Below, in pieces: positions 22,088 through 33,729 of a DNA stretch of 64,000 bases (position 1 is the stretch's first letter; each line of letters opens with the position of its first letter). Position numbers and translations under genes: made by a program. The DNA is taken from assembly GCF_014851395.1 (NCBI RefSeq), contig NW_024041150.1:37645585-37709584 (forward strand), written 5' to 3'. The notes below the pieces were generated by a model that saw only the letters and a list, made by a program, of their open reading frames with translations, did no database searches and was not told the origin of the DNA. The stretch is from Micropterus salmoides (Eukaryota > Chordata > Actinopteri > Centrarchiformes > Centrarchidae).

Positions 22088-23549
22088 CAGTGGATAGAAA
22101 AGGTCTACACACCCCTGTTAAAATTCCAGGTTCTTATGTAAAATAATGAGACAAAGATAAATCATGTCAGAACATTTACTGTGACCTACAATGTGAACAA
22201 TTCAATTGAAAAACAAATTGAAATCTTTGAGGGGGAAAAATGAATTAAAACCCTCAGATAACCTGGTTACATAAGTGTGCACACCCTTAGACTAATACTT
22301 TGTTGAAGCACCTTTTGATTTTATTACAGCACTCAGTCTTTATGGGTAGGAGTCTATTAGCATGGCACATCTTGACATAGCAATATTTGCCCACTCTTCT
22401 TCGCAAAAGCGCTCCAAATCTGTCAGATTGCGAGGACATCGCATGTGCACAGCCCTCTTCAGATCACCGCACAGATGTTCAAATGGATTCAGGTCTGGGC
22501 TCAAAAATTAATCTTCTTTTGGTGAAGCCATGCTTTTGTGGATTTGGAAGTTTGCTTTGGGTCGTTGTCGTGCTGAAAGGTGAACTTCCTCTTCATCTTT
22601 CTAACCAACGCCTGAAGGTTTTGTGCCAAAATTGCCTGGTATTTGGAAGTGTTCATAATTCCCTCCACCCTGACTAAGTCCCCGGTTACAGCTGTAGAAA
22701 AACAGCCCCAAAGCATGATGCTGCCACCTCCATGCTTCACTGTGGGTATGCTGTTCCGTGGTTGATGTGCAGTGTTGTTTTTGCGCCAAACACACCTTTT
22801 GGAGTTATGGCCAAGAAGTTCTACCTTGGTTTCATCAGACCGTAACATTTTCCCACATGCTTTTGGGGGACTTGATGTTTGTTTTTGCAAACTTCAGCCG
22901 TGCTTGGATGTTTTTCTTTGTAAGAAATGGAGATAGTTGTCACATGTATCACACAGCCAGTACTTGCCAGAAATTCCTGCAGTTCCTTTAATGTTGCTGT
23001 AGGCCTCTTGGAAGCCTCCCTGACCAGTTTTCTTTTCGTCTTTTCATCAACTTTGGAGGGATGTCCAGTTCTTGGTAAAGTCACAGTTGTGCCATATTTT
23101 CTCCACTTGATGATGACGGTCTTCACTGTGTTCCATGGTATATCTAATGCTTTGGAAATTCTTTTGTACCCGTCTCCTGATGTCTTTCAACAATGAGATC
23201 ACTCTGATGCTTTGAAAGCTCTCTGCGGACCATTGCTTTTGCTCGGAGATGCAACTAAGAAAATATCAGGAAAACCCTACTAGAACAGGTGAACTTTATT
23301 TGTGATTAACCAGAGTCACTTTAAATGATGGCAGGTGTGTAATGACTTCTAGTTAACCTGAGTTTGAATGCGATTGGTTAATTCTGACCACAGCCACATC
23401 CCAAGTTATAAGAGGGTGTGCACACTAATGCAACCAGGTTATTTGAGGGTTTTTATAAAAGTTCTGACATGATTTATCTTTGTCTCATTATTTTACATCA
23501 TAAGAACCTGGCATTTTAACAGGGGTGTGTAGACTTTTTCTATTCACTG
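22088..23549 (-). mobile_element. Tc1/mariner transposon, copy 1 (inactive)
   Basis: Flanked by TA dinucleotides. The inverted ends (CAGTGGATAG… and …CTATTCACTG) continue as long inverted repeats ('gacaaagataaatcatgtca' and its complement near 23463-23490). Length 1462 bp. Confidence 0.9.
22340..23233 (-). pseudogene. Tc1 transposase remnant, copy 1
   Basis: From ATG at 23233 it reads MVRRELSKHQSDLIVERHQE, then broken frames with the paired DNA-binding region (KRPTATLKELQEFL) and a catalytic domain. The first Asp (SDETKVELLGHNS) and second Asp (FQHDNDPKQTSK) are present. The stretch before SPDLNPFEHLCGDLK that should carry the third catalytic acidic residue (the LEWP segment) is missing, with a frameshift and a stop after HQKKINF. 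Both genomic copies share this lesion, so it predates the duplication. It cannot encode an active enzyme. Confidence 0.9.
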
Positions 23550-25125
23550 TATCTCAGTCAATGCAGTGATCGTCTGACATAGATGTTACAGTGTGTAGTC
23601 TTCATTTGCTCTGCAGAGACTAAAGACGCTTTTAATGTGCCGTTAATGGAAAGTGTTTAACTTGCCGACTTGTTAAAGAAAAGAAAATCCAGACAATTTA
23701 ATGTAAGCTCAGCTCACAGCTTCAGGGGAGCAGAGAGGAGAGACACGAGCTACAGCTGGATCATCTTATTCTCCGCTAATTTGCAGGACAATAAATAATA
23801 ACAATAATCTCTCTCAGTCCCGCGCACGTAAAGTTAGTTAAACGAGTAGCCGAAGGTTCAATTTTCGGCCTTTCAAAAACATCCCTGGCGACGCCGCTGG
23901 AAGTGACTAATCTTTGAAAGCGGAAGTGATTTTAATTTTCACCTCTTTTTTCCAGCACTTAGCCTACTGTAAAATGCGTCTTGTTAATGTCGTGGGCCTA
24001 TGCTGTTTTTTGCACAAAGCTCAACATTTTACTTCTCAGAATATAAGAACGTTATAATAATATATAGCCTATAAACAGAGGGGGAAGAAGTCCTGTATTC
24101 GAAATCCTACTCAAGTAAAAGCTCAAAAGTATTATCAGTAAAATGTGCATTAAATGTCTAAGTAAAATTATTTATTTTTTGTAGAAAATCTCCTGTTATT
24201 CATAGCCTACAGACCTATGATTGTATTTATTATAATATAATAATAATACTAATACTGATGCATCATTATTGTTGAAGCTGCTTGAGGTGGAACTAATTAT
24301 ACTGTCAAAATAGGTTGTTTTTCAATGCCTCTCAAAACGTCTTCGTAAAGGACATAGTCTAATTCACCACTGAAGTCACTCCCTCGACTGGCGTACTAAA
24401 GAAACCTTCAAAATGGGGACGGGTAGGGGGGTGGCTGGGATGAAACTGCTTGGTTAGGTATAGGGAAACATCTGGTTTGAATTACAATAAGTGCATGACG
24501 TCAGTCACGTAAATCATGACTAACTCTGTCAGTTAAGCTATTTCACAAGTCAACGTTGACTTGTTTGCATATGGGTGTCCTGTGTGAAAGTGCTCCTGTT
24601 TGACACATCTATCCTCTCCATCCACCTCCTCGTGCAGACTTCCTTGCTCTTCATACTGCATCACCTGACTTCCTCCTTTGCTACATCCACGACCACTAGA
24701 GGTAGTCGCCGCCTTGCAATAAACGTAAATCATAATAAGATGCTGCACAATCGACAGCAGTTTTTCTGTTGAGGATGGTCTGAATACACAGTAAGCTACT
24801 TTTAGCCAGTGGCTCCTAACCTAGGGGTCAGGGACCTCCAAAGGGTCTCCAGTGATTAGGCGTCATCTTTAAGTCCAGTGTCCAGTTCTTATAGTACAGC
24901 CAAAATCTCAGCGTGCCAACTCCTAATATTCGTAATGGAAATTAAATAATTCACTTCTTCTTTTCTCCATTGGATGAAACTTGGCTACAGTTATAATAGG
25001 CATGTATACTGTGTGCTAATAAAATACTTAAAAATAAGTTGCTCAGCCATCCTAGTTTTAATTATTAGAGAAATTGTTCAGTGATCCAGCAACAGGAAGT
25101 CTAACTGCTATGTTTGTTTCCACAG
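23550..25125. repeat. Intronic interspersed repeat, no exon
   Basis: 23700-23800 ('cagctcacagcttcagg', 'acagctggatcat.ttattc', 'gctaatttgcagga') recurs at 56390-56480. 'catccctggcgacgccgctgg' near 23881 looks like a hAT-type element end. No coding exon was seen before the V exon at 25126. Confidence 0.5.
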
Positions 25126-25679
25126 AAATTCAAGCAGTAATCGGAATGACGTCATTCTACCATGCCACACCGTGTTTGACAAGAACAATTCAAAAGTGAC
25201 GTGGAAACACAGTGGCCAGATTGTGCACACATATCAGTATGGGAAGGACTATCTAACTAATCAGCACACTAACTTCAAAAATAGAACATCTCTCTTCCAT
25301 GATGAAATGACCAGAGGAAACCTTTCACTAAAACTGACCAATGTCACTGAACGGGATGCAGGAAGTTACAGCTGCGAGGTCCCAGAACATCCAAACATCT
25401 CATTACCCTCGTTGTTGGTGAGTACAGCTAACCTAATACACATTAAAATGACATAAGAGAAAACATTACATATTTGTAATGTGTTAAAAGTATTTTAGCA
25501 CTTAAACACAACGTACGCATTTACAAGTTAACAACGTTTTTCAACAGCCAAAAATCCAGAACCCACCAAAGGTCCGCCTCATGTTGACAGCAAGTAAATA
25601 TCTTGACTTTTATTATTTGTAACCCCCGACAGCCACTCATCTATTTTTCCTGTGGGCCAGAATTTTATCACATACCTTA

Positions 25680-26068
25680 ATATTTTATTTAATTGTTCCT
25701 GTCATGAAAATTGTATTCCTGGTGAGAGGTTGAGCAAATAATTGAGTTACAACAAACTGTTGTCTTTGAAGAATTAATTTAACAAAAGAGAATAAACAGA
25801 GAAGTACTACAACAAAATCAGCTGGACCAGAGGTTCTGTCTCCTAAGACAGTCACTAACGTCTGGCCCTGAGCAAACAATTGCATGATCATTTGCACAGT
25901 CTGAGCATCTATGTTTTGGGGAACAAAAGGTCCTTGACTGGTCCCAGTCAAGGAAGGAGAACAGCTAGTGAGGAAAACAATCAGCAACCCCACATCCCTG
26001 ACCTAAACCCCACACATGTGGACAGACTGGAATAACAAGAACAGTAATAAAAAGGGAACAGCTTAAAG
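25680..26068. other. Unique spacer between the two duplication copies
   Basis: Not repeated elsewhere in the window. An open frame on the - strand (25685-25993, 102 codons) has hydrophobic ends but no recognisable domain, so I do not call it a gene. Confidence 0.35.
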
Positions 26069-27145
26069 ACGGGATTTTCCGTTGTTTGAAAGAGAAGTGA
26101 CCAGAAGTGGCGTTTTTAGGATCTTGAAACATTGGGGGCGTAGCCCAGCCCATAAAACTTCATATCTTCACATAATAATTGACACCCCCACCCCAACGTT
26201 AAGTCTGTAAAGCAGTAAAGCAACATTAAACATCCTCTACTTATAGGCTACAGCACAACAAAACTCACAACAACACTATTAACGTCTCATTTTGATAAAT
26301 TGTAATGAAATGTGTGTAATTATAATAAAATAACAAAACTGTGACAGTATGGGGGGTACTCTTCCAGAAAATTGTGAGTGTTAAACACTTAATTTCCTGC
26401 ATTCTGGTGTTTTTCTCCAACAATTTCTGCCTTTTCTGCATCAATTTATTGTGGATATTATTTATGTAAAGGGACACACAAAAATCAGGTGTTGCTGAAT
26501 TGTGGCAAATATTTAAGAACATTTAGATATTTTATGACCTTGTAACTGATTATTTATTTCCATCTTAAATGTGCAATTGTACTACTGCCTGCCTTGGCCA
26601 GGACACTGTTGGAAAAAAAGTTTTTGGTTAATAAATAATAAACAATTTAAAATCTAAAACTGTAACAGAATATAATGCAGAGCAGCTCTCAGCTTTCAGA
26701 TATGTTTCTCCTGTAGATCAACTTTTAATATCATCACTGCTGAATCAACACACATGCAGACGTGACTGATTGAGGTAACCTCTTTAAATGTGCATGTGGC
26801 ACCTTTTTACCTCTTCAATAATAAATTAAATTTTGGACTGGACTTTAATAGCTCCTGTGTTTCAGCAGGTTTTCTGCTCATGTTCAAAGTTCTGCACATT
26901 CAGAATCTATCAGGGTTCTCTGACATTTCCAGAATAAAGGATATTTTGAGAGGTCAAACAGAATAAATCATCATAAACTTTCTCAATCAATCCGCGGTCC
27001 ACCTGCGAAAAAGATTAGTTTCATGGCCACATTCAGTTTTTGGACCGTCGGACATCGCTATGAAACAAATAGTAACCAATGTGCATTAAAGAAAAGGAAC
27101 AGGCTAATGTCCAAGGCGATGCTCAACAACAGGACACTCAATATA

Positions 27146-28608
27146 CAGTGGATAGAAAAGGTCTACACAGCCCTGTTAAAATTCTAGGTTCTTATGTAAA
27201 TAATGAGACAAAGATAAATCATGTCAGAACATTTACTGTGACCTACAATGTGAACAATTCAATTGAAAAACAAATTGAAATCTTTGAGGGGGAAAAATGA
27301 AAATGAAAACCCTCAAATAACCTGGTTGCACAAGTGTGCACACCCTTAGACTAATACTTTGTTGAAGCACCTTTTGATTTTATTACAGCACTCAGTCTTT
27401 ATGGGTAGGAGTCTATTAGCATGGCACATCTTGACATAGCAATATTTGCCCACTCTTCTTCGCAAAAGCGCTCCAAATCTGTCAGATTGCGAGGACATCG
27501 CATGTGCACAGCCCTCTTCAGATCACCGCACAGATGTTGAAATGGATTCAAGTCTGGGCTCAAAAATTAATCTTCTTCTGGTGAAGCCATGCTTTTGTGG
27601 ATTTGGAAGTTTGCTTTGGGTCGTTGTCGTGCTGAAAGGTGAACTTCCTCTTCATCTTTCTAACCAACGCCTGAAGGTTTTGTGCCAAAATTGCCTGGTA
27701 TTTGGAAGTGTTCATAATTCCCTCCACCCTGACTAAGTCCCCGGTTACAGCTGTAGAAAAACAGCCCCAAAGCATGATGCTGCCACCTCCATGCTTCACT
27801 GTGGGTATGCTGTTCCGTGGTTGATGTGCAGTGTTGTTTTTGCGCCAAACACACCTTTTGGAGTTATGGCCAAGAAGTTCTACCTTGGTTTCATCAGACC
27901 GTAACATTTTCCCACATGCTTTTGGGGGACTTGATGTTTGTTTTTGCAAACTTCAGCCGTGCTTGGATGTTTTTCTTTGTAAGAAATGGAGATAGTTGTC
28001 ACATGTATCACACAGCCAGTACTTGCCAGAAATTCCTGCAGTTCCTTTAATGTTGCTGTAGGCCTCTTGGAAGCCTCCCTGACCAGTTTTCTTTTCGTCT
28101 TTTCATCAACTTTGGAGGGATGTCCAGTTCTTGGTAAAGTCACAGTTGTGCCATATTTTCTCCACTTGATGATGACGGTCTTCACTGTGTTCCATGGTAT
28201 ATCTAATGCTTTGGAAATTCTTTTGTACCCGTCTCCTGATGTCTTTCAACAATGAGATCACTCTGATGCTTTGAAAGCTCTCTGCGGACCATTGCTTTTG
28301 CTCGGAGATGCAACTAAGAAATATCAGGAAAACCCTACTAGAACAGGTGAACTTTATTTGTGATTAACCAGAGTCACTTTAAATGATGGCAGGTGTGTAA
28401 TGACTTCTAGTTAACCTGAGTTTGAATGCGATTGGTTAATTCTGACCACAGCCACATCCCAAGTTATAAGAGGGTGTGCACACTAATGCAACCAGGTTAT
28501 TTGAGGGTTTTTTATAAAAGTTCTGACATGATTTATCTTTGTCTCATTATTTTACATCATAAGAACCTGGCATTTTAACAGGGGTGTGTAGACTTTTTCT
28601 ATTCACTG
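27146..28608 (-). mobile_element. Tc1/mariner transposon, copy 2 (inactive)
   Basis: TA-flanked, 1463 bp, same position within the duplicated unit and same internal lesion as copy 1. It was therefore carried along by the duplication and is not an independent insertion. Confidence 0.9.
27399..28292 (-). pseudogene. Tc1 transposase remnant, copy 2
   Basis: Same broken frames as copy 1: two catalytic Asp regions kept, third acidic residue deleted, stop after HQKKINF. It differs from copy 1 by only a few substitutions. Confidence 0.9.
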
Positions 28609-30188
28609 TATCTCAGTCAATGCAGTGATCGTCTGACATAGATGTTACAGTGTGTAGTCTTCATTTGCTCTGCAGAGACTAAAGACGCTTTTAATGTGCC
28701 GTTAATGGAAAGTGTTTAACTTGCCGACTTGTTAAAGAAAAGAAAATCCAGACAATTTAATGTAAGCTCAGCTCACAGCTTCAGGGAGCAGAGAGGAGAG
28801 ACACAGAGCTACAGCTGGATCATCTTATTCTCCGCTAATTTGCAGGACAATAAATATAACAATAATCTCTCTCAGTCCCGCGCACGTAGTTAGTTAAACG
28901 AGTAGCCGAAGGTTCAATTTTCGGCCTTTCAAAAAACATCCCTGGCGACGCCGCTGGAAGTGACTAATCTTTGAAAGCGGAAGTGATTTTAATTTTCACC
29001 TCTTTTTTCCAGCACTTAGCCTACTGTAAAATGCGTCTTGTTAATGTCGTGGGCCTATGCTGTTTTTTGCACAAAGCTCAACATTTTACTTCTCAGAATA
29101 TAAGAACGTTATAATAATATATAGCCTATAAACAGAGGGGGAAGAAGTCCTGTATTCGAAATCCTACTCAAGTAAAAGCTCAAAAGTATTATCAGTAAAA
29201 TGTGCATTAAATGTCTAAGTAAAATTATTTATTTTTTGTAAAAATCTCCTGTTATTCATAGCCTACAGACCTATGATTGTATTATATAAAATAATAATAC
29301 TAATACTGATGCATCATTATTGTTGAAGCTGCTTGAGGTGGAACTAATTATACTCATGTCCTCATACCTAAATGTCAAAATAGGTTGTTTTTCAATGCCT
29401 CTCAAAACGTCTTCGTAAAGGACAATTCACCACTGAAGTCACTCCCTCGACTGGCGTACTAAAGAAACCTTCAAAATGGGGACGGGTAGGGGGGTGGCTG
29501 GGATGAAACTGCTTGGTTAGGTATAGGGAAACATCTGGTTTGAATTACAATAAGTGCATGACGTCAGTCACGTAAATCATGACTAACTCTGTCAGTTAAG
29601 CTATTTCACAAGTCAACGTTGACTTGTTTGCATATGGGTGTCCTGTGTGAAAGTGCTCCTGTTTGACACATCTATCCTCTCCATCCACCTCCTCGTGCAG
29701 ACTTCCTTGCTCTTCATACTGCATCACCTGACTTCCTCCTTTGCTACATCCCACGACCACTAGAGGTAGTCGCCGCCTTGCAATAAACGTAAATCATAAT
29801 AAGATGCTGCACAATCGACAGCAGTTTTTCTGTTGAGGATGGTCTGAATACACAGTAAGCTACTTTTAGCCAGTGGCTCCTAACCTAGGGGTCAGGGACC
29901 TCCAAAGGGTCTCCAGTGATTAGGCGTCATCTTTAAGTCCAGTGTCCAGTTCTTATAGTACAGCCAAAATCTCAGCGTGCCAACTCCTAATATTCGTAAT
30001 GGAAATTAAATAATTCACTTCTTCTTTTCTCCATTGGATGAAACTTGGCTACAGTTATAATAGGCATGTATACTGTGTCTAATAAAATACTTAAAAATAA
30101 GTTGCTCAGCCATCCTAGTTTTAATTATTAGAGAAATTGTTCAGTGATCCAGCAACAGGAAGTCTAACTGCTATGTTTGTTTCCACAG

Positions 30189-30658
30189 AAATTCAAGCAG
30201 TAATCGGAGATGACGTCATTCTACCATGCCACACCGTGTTTGACAAGAACAATTCAAAAGTGACGTGGAAACACAGTGGCCAGATTGTGCACACATATCA
30301 GTATGGGAAGGACTATCTAACTAATCAGCACTAACTTCAAAAATAGAACATCTCTCTTCCATGATGAAATGACCAGAGGAAACCTTTCACTAAAACTGAC
30401 CAATGTCACTGAACGGGATGCAGGAAGTTACAGCTGCGAGGTCCCAGAACATCCCGGACATCTCATTACCCTCGTTGTTGGTGAGTACAGCTAACCTAAT
30501 ACACATGAAAATGACATAAGAGAAAACATTACATATTTGTAATGTGTTAAAAGTATTTTAGCACTTAAACACAATACGCATTTACAAGTTAACAACGTTT
30601 TTCAACAGCCAAAAATCCAGAACCCACCAAAGGTCCGCCTCATGTTGACAGCAAGTAA
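30189..30658 (+). pseudogene. V-domain Ig gene, frameshifted copy 2 (no leader exon)
   Basis: V exon 30189-30480 (acceptor gtttccacag, donor gtgagt) reads EIQAVIGDDVILPCH onward. It loses frame at 'cagcactaactt', where copy 1 has an extra 'ac' (NQHTNFKNRTSL). The end of the exon is intact (EVPEHPGHLITLVVG). The small exon starts at 30609 and reaches TAA at 30656-30658. It has a different lesion from copy 1: together they imply a 294-nt intact ancestor exon. Without a signal exon or promoter of its own, it is either an alternative downstream exon of the 20601 gene or a dead or artefactual copy. Confidence 0.6.
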
Positions 30659-30740
30659 ATATCTTGACTTTTATTATTTGTAACCCCCGACAGCCACTCA
30701 TCTACTTTTCCTGTGGGCCAGAATTTTATCACATACCTTA

Positions 30741-31240
30741 NNNNNNNNNNNNNNNNNNNNNNNNNNNNNNNNNNNNNNNNNNNNNNNNNNNNNNNNNNNN
30801 NNNNNNNNNNNNNNNNNNNNNNNNNNNNNNNNNNNNNNNNNNNNNNNNNNNNNNNNNNNNNNNNNNNNNNNNNNNNNNNNNNNNNNNNNNNNNNNNNNNN
30901 NNNNNNNNNNNNNNNNNNNNNNNNNNNNNNNNNNNNNNNNNNNNNNNNNNNNNNNNNNNNNNNNNNNNNNNNNNNNNNNNNNNNNNNNNNNNNNNNNNNN
31001 NNNNNNNNNNNNNNNNNNNNNNNNNNNNNNNNNNNNNNNNNNNNNNNNNNNNNNNNNNNNNNNNNNNNNNNNNNNNNNNNNNNNNNNNNNNNNNNNNNNN
31101 NNNNNNNNNNNNNNNNNNNNNNNNNNNNNNNNNNNNNNNNNNNNNNNNNNNNNNNNNNNNNNNNNNNNNNNNNNNNNNNNNNNNNNNNNNNNNNNNNNNN
31201 NNNNNNNNNNNNNNNNNNNNNNNNNNNNNNNNNNNNNNNN
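30741..31240. other. Assembly gap (500 N)
   Basis: Exactly 500 N, a placeholder length. It truncates duplication copy 2, so the sequence order around it is not certain. Confidence 1.
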
Positions 31241-31244
31241 CCTG

Positions 31245-32035
31245 TCCCAAAGAGGACCCATACCTTTAGATGAGAGGCTGTGGCAGTCGGCGTTCAGAGA
31301 AGAGTCTTACAGGAATGGTCTTTTGATTGTAGGATGAACAATCTGTTTTTATTTAAAGCTGAACAAATATAATATGATTTATCAAAATCCTCTATGCATT
31401 CAGCTGCTAAGAATGCTATGCCAGCTGTAACAAAAACTTCCTTCTCTAGTTCTCCTTAGAAAATGTATTTCAAGAAATAAAGAAAGTAAAAATATAAAAA
31501 GTCTAATCTACAATGATCAGAAAAGCAACAGGAGCGGCGCCTCAGAGTGAGAGAAACCTTTTCATGTCCCTCTCTTATACAGGTGGAGATCAGGAAGAAC
31601 TCAAGAGCTCTTCTAAATATGGTAAAAACATTTAATACAATTCAGACATTGGTCAAAGCTCAATTCTTCTATGTCAAACCACACATGATCAGATATAAAT
31701 AATGTCTAACAAGCTACTTTTCTAAGTAAGCCTTTATTTTTAAAACATGAATAAGACTGGTATTTAAAGAAAGGTGTTGATGTCAGATAATTCTGGTGAG
31801 AACTTCTTCATTAGCGCAGGTCCCAAGTATGGACAGACCATTTCAGCAGGATGTCTGTGGTTACAAGTGTTGCTTTTCTCTGCAGCAGCAGCAGTCAGCA
31901 AGCTGAACTAATGTTAACAGTTTATCTCATGTGTGCAGACATTCAAACAGAGTCACATCCAAATTTCATTTATAATTTTCATTTTTTTTGTTATTATTGT
32001 CCTTTGGGGTGGGGAGAGGATGCCAAGAAGTGAAG
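31245..32035 (+). repeat. Duplicated block (partners 38528-39225 and partly 63367-63450)
   Basis: Shares 'gaggacccatacctttagat', 'cagtcggcgttcagagaag', 'aagtatggacagaccatttc' and 'tggggtggggagaggatgcc'-like segments in order with 38528-39225. The first 85 bases recur at 63374-63452. Confidence 0.8.
31583..31621 (+). CDS. Possible small cytoplasmic exon of an Ig receptor
   Basis: A 39-nt segment between acceptor tcttatacag and donor gtaaaa. In phase 1-1 it reads GGDQEELKSSSKYG, the size and composition of the repeated tail exons of fish B7/BTN-like receptors. The partner block has a similar but length-shifted version near 38787. The rest of the gene is not visible (the gap lies just upstream), so this is tentative. 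Confidence 0.3.
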
Positions 32036-33245
32036 TGAAGCTGAAAGAGGGCGACAAGTGCAGCTCCAGCAACAGCTCCGCCTCGAGTCGTCAAAAAGAA
32101 AGGGGGGAATAATACACTCACACAAACAGTAAAATATAAACAGTACCATCAACTTTTCAGACTAAAGGAGGAAACACTTTTAACTTAGTGAAGCACTTCA
32201 GACATCCAGACTGAGTGAGTTTCAATTCACATTATATTAGCAACGTATGCAAAGCATTATCCTTGTTATATCCTTATTCAGAAATACACATTACTATTAT
32301 TTTTGTTTGAGATATCTGGCATTGCTGTATATCACTTAGCCAATATGTTCCTTTCAATGTTTGCATTGGTTAAACGCTAAAACCTACCGTGTTTAGGCTG
32401 AACATTTAGGTAAACATAGCTCGTAGTAGTAGTCTGTAATCAGTCATCATAATATAACATTTGCGTTTTAAATAAAGATTACTGTTAAAGTATGTTAGGG
32501 TTTGCTGTATGGATGAACAGTCAACTCAGGTAGATTTATTTACAAACAGCAAACGGCAGATGAACTTAGGAGAGAGAAGTGAGCAGACAGGTGAGAGGGC
32601 TCCAAGAACACTGTGTAGGGCTGGCAGGCAGGGAGGCAACGAAACATGAGGATAGAGGAGGTGGCAAGGACAAATCATGACATGGTGGATGTTACTCATA
32701 TTTTTTTATGATTCTCACGTAGGCCTATCTATTTTTAGGGGCATACGCAACTGAAACGGTCACACTGTTTTGCATTTGTCTCCAAGTCCAAAGTAAGGAC
32801 AATTTGAAATTTTGACTATTTTAATATTTGACTCCTCAATAAAAGACTTAAACTAGAAAGTCTACAGAAACACATAAGTGAACCTGAATGGGCATTTCCT
32901 TAAAAAAATGCGTGTGAGAGCTGCCAGCTATTTTTTGCGATGCTACCGCTGTCGGTACAATGTGCGGCTCCATCAGCTAAGAGACTCAATGATGTGCCGC
33001 ACACTTGATCAGCAAACATATGTGTTAAGTTTGGCCCCCTTTTTGTTAACATGCTGTGAGCAGGGTTTTGTCCATCAATCTCTGGATCCGGAGCAAGAGC
33101 AAGACCTCCACCACCGGACTAAGATACACTGTATAGGGAAAGCTTTGATGTTTCTTTTCAATCATGTCGTATTCTGACAAAAAATAGAAGGCATGTTTTG
33201 CTTATAAAGATATTTTCTGTGATGGCTACTGCGCTGTTGAAGAAT
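32036..33245. other. Spacer, no gene recognised
   Basis: I see nothing supportable. The open frame at 32878-33177 has no recognisable domain. Confidence 0.4.
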
Positions 33246-33251
33246 AACATA

Positions 33252-33440
33252 TATGAACATACAGTTTGCTGACGCTTTAATCCAAAACGGCTTACAATTG
33301 CTATACATGTCAGAGTTCGCACGCTTCTGGAGCAACAAGGGGTTAAGTGTCTTGCTCAGGGACACAATGGGAGATGAACCCGGGCCTCTCACACCAAAGG
33401 TAGGCATCTTATCCATTGCGCCATCACAGCTATGGTGATA
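33252..33440 (-). mobile_element. tRNA-headed SINE, reverse strand
   Basis: Reverse complement shows 'gataagatgcctacctttgg', box B-like 'gggttcatctccc', 'ccctgagcaagacacttaac', and a tail matching 'ggattaaagcgtcag', the same family as 54340-54530. Confidence 0.8.
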
Positions 33441-33729
33441 TGAAACTTCACAGCACAATTCTTTGGCTGTTCATTTATTTATTCTTCAACAGCGGAGTAG
33501 CCATCACAGAGTTTACAGCTTCTAATTGGAAAAATACAAAAAGGACACTAGATGGTGCCCTGGGACCACAGTAAATAAAAGACTCATGGCAGAATCTTAA
33601 ATATATTCAAAAGAGATCAATTAAGTATAGATGGCCAGTTGGATATTACACTGATTTTTACTGCACAGGTTGGCCTTCTGTGTATGGTTCTGCAAGTAAA
33701 CTATCTGAAGACCAACAGGGACATGTTTG

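Larger units (their letters stand above)
20601..25597 (+). pseudogene. Secreted-type V-domain Ig gene (B7/BTN-like), frameshifted V exon copy 1
   Basis: Exon 1 (20601-20685) encodes MSLRFPATITKLVHSLVFMS then CLSLVESP, a clear signal peptide, with donor gtaggt in phase 1. Exon 2 (25126-25417, acceptor gtttccacag) joins in frame as EIQAVIG and encodes a V-type Ig domain with LPCHTVF, VTWKHSG, GRTSLF-like NRTSLFHDE, and DAGSYSCEVPE. Two 1-nt losses relative to copy 2 (at 'atcggaatgacg' and 'catccaaacat') break the frame. The third small exon (25548 on) reads AKNPEPTKGPPHVDSK in phase and meets TAA at 25595. No C-type domain or transmembrane exon lies between, unlike gene 1. The ancestral product may have been a soluble V domain. 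The lesions could also be assembly errors. Confidence 0.6.
21094..25679 (+). repeat. 4.6-kb segmental duplication, copy 1
   Basis: Begins at 'gacgggattttccgttgttt' and runs to 'cacatacctta'. It is nearly identical to 26069-30740, including Tc1, V exon and small exon. Differences are mostly 1-2-nt indels plus three larger ones: about 110 bases present only in copy 2 near 26996-27110, a shorter replacement near 21845-21900, and about 19 bases only in copy 2 near 29354. Confidence 0.9.
26069..30740 (+). repeat. 4.6-kb segmental duplication, copy 2 (runs into gap)
   Basis: Collinear with 21094-25679. It stops exactly at the N gap after 'cacatacctta', the same place where copy 1 diverges. Copy 2 has no signal-peptide exon, because that exon lies left of the duplicated unit. 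Confidence 0.9.

Noticed and set aside
22387..23196. + strand open frames opposite the Tc1 transposase (also at 27446-28255)
   Set aside because: Antisense shadows of the transposase remnant.
25685..25993. 102-codon - strand frame in the spacer between duplication copies
   Set aside because: No recognisable domain, no splice or promoter context, and no second copy for comparison.
30664..31273. Long open frames across the first N gap
   Set aside because: They consist almost entirely of unknown residues from the gap.
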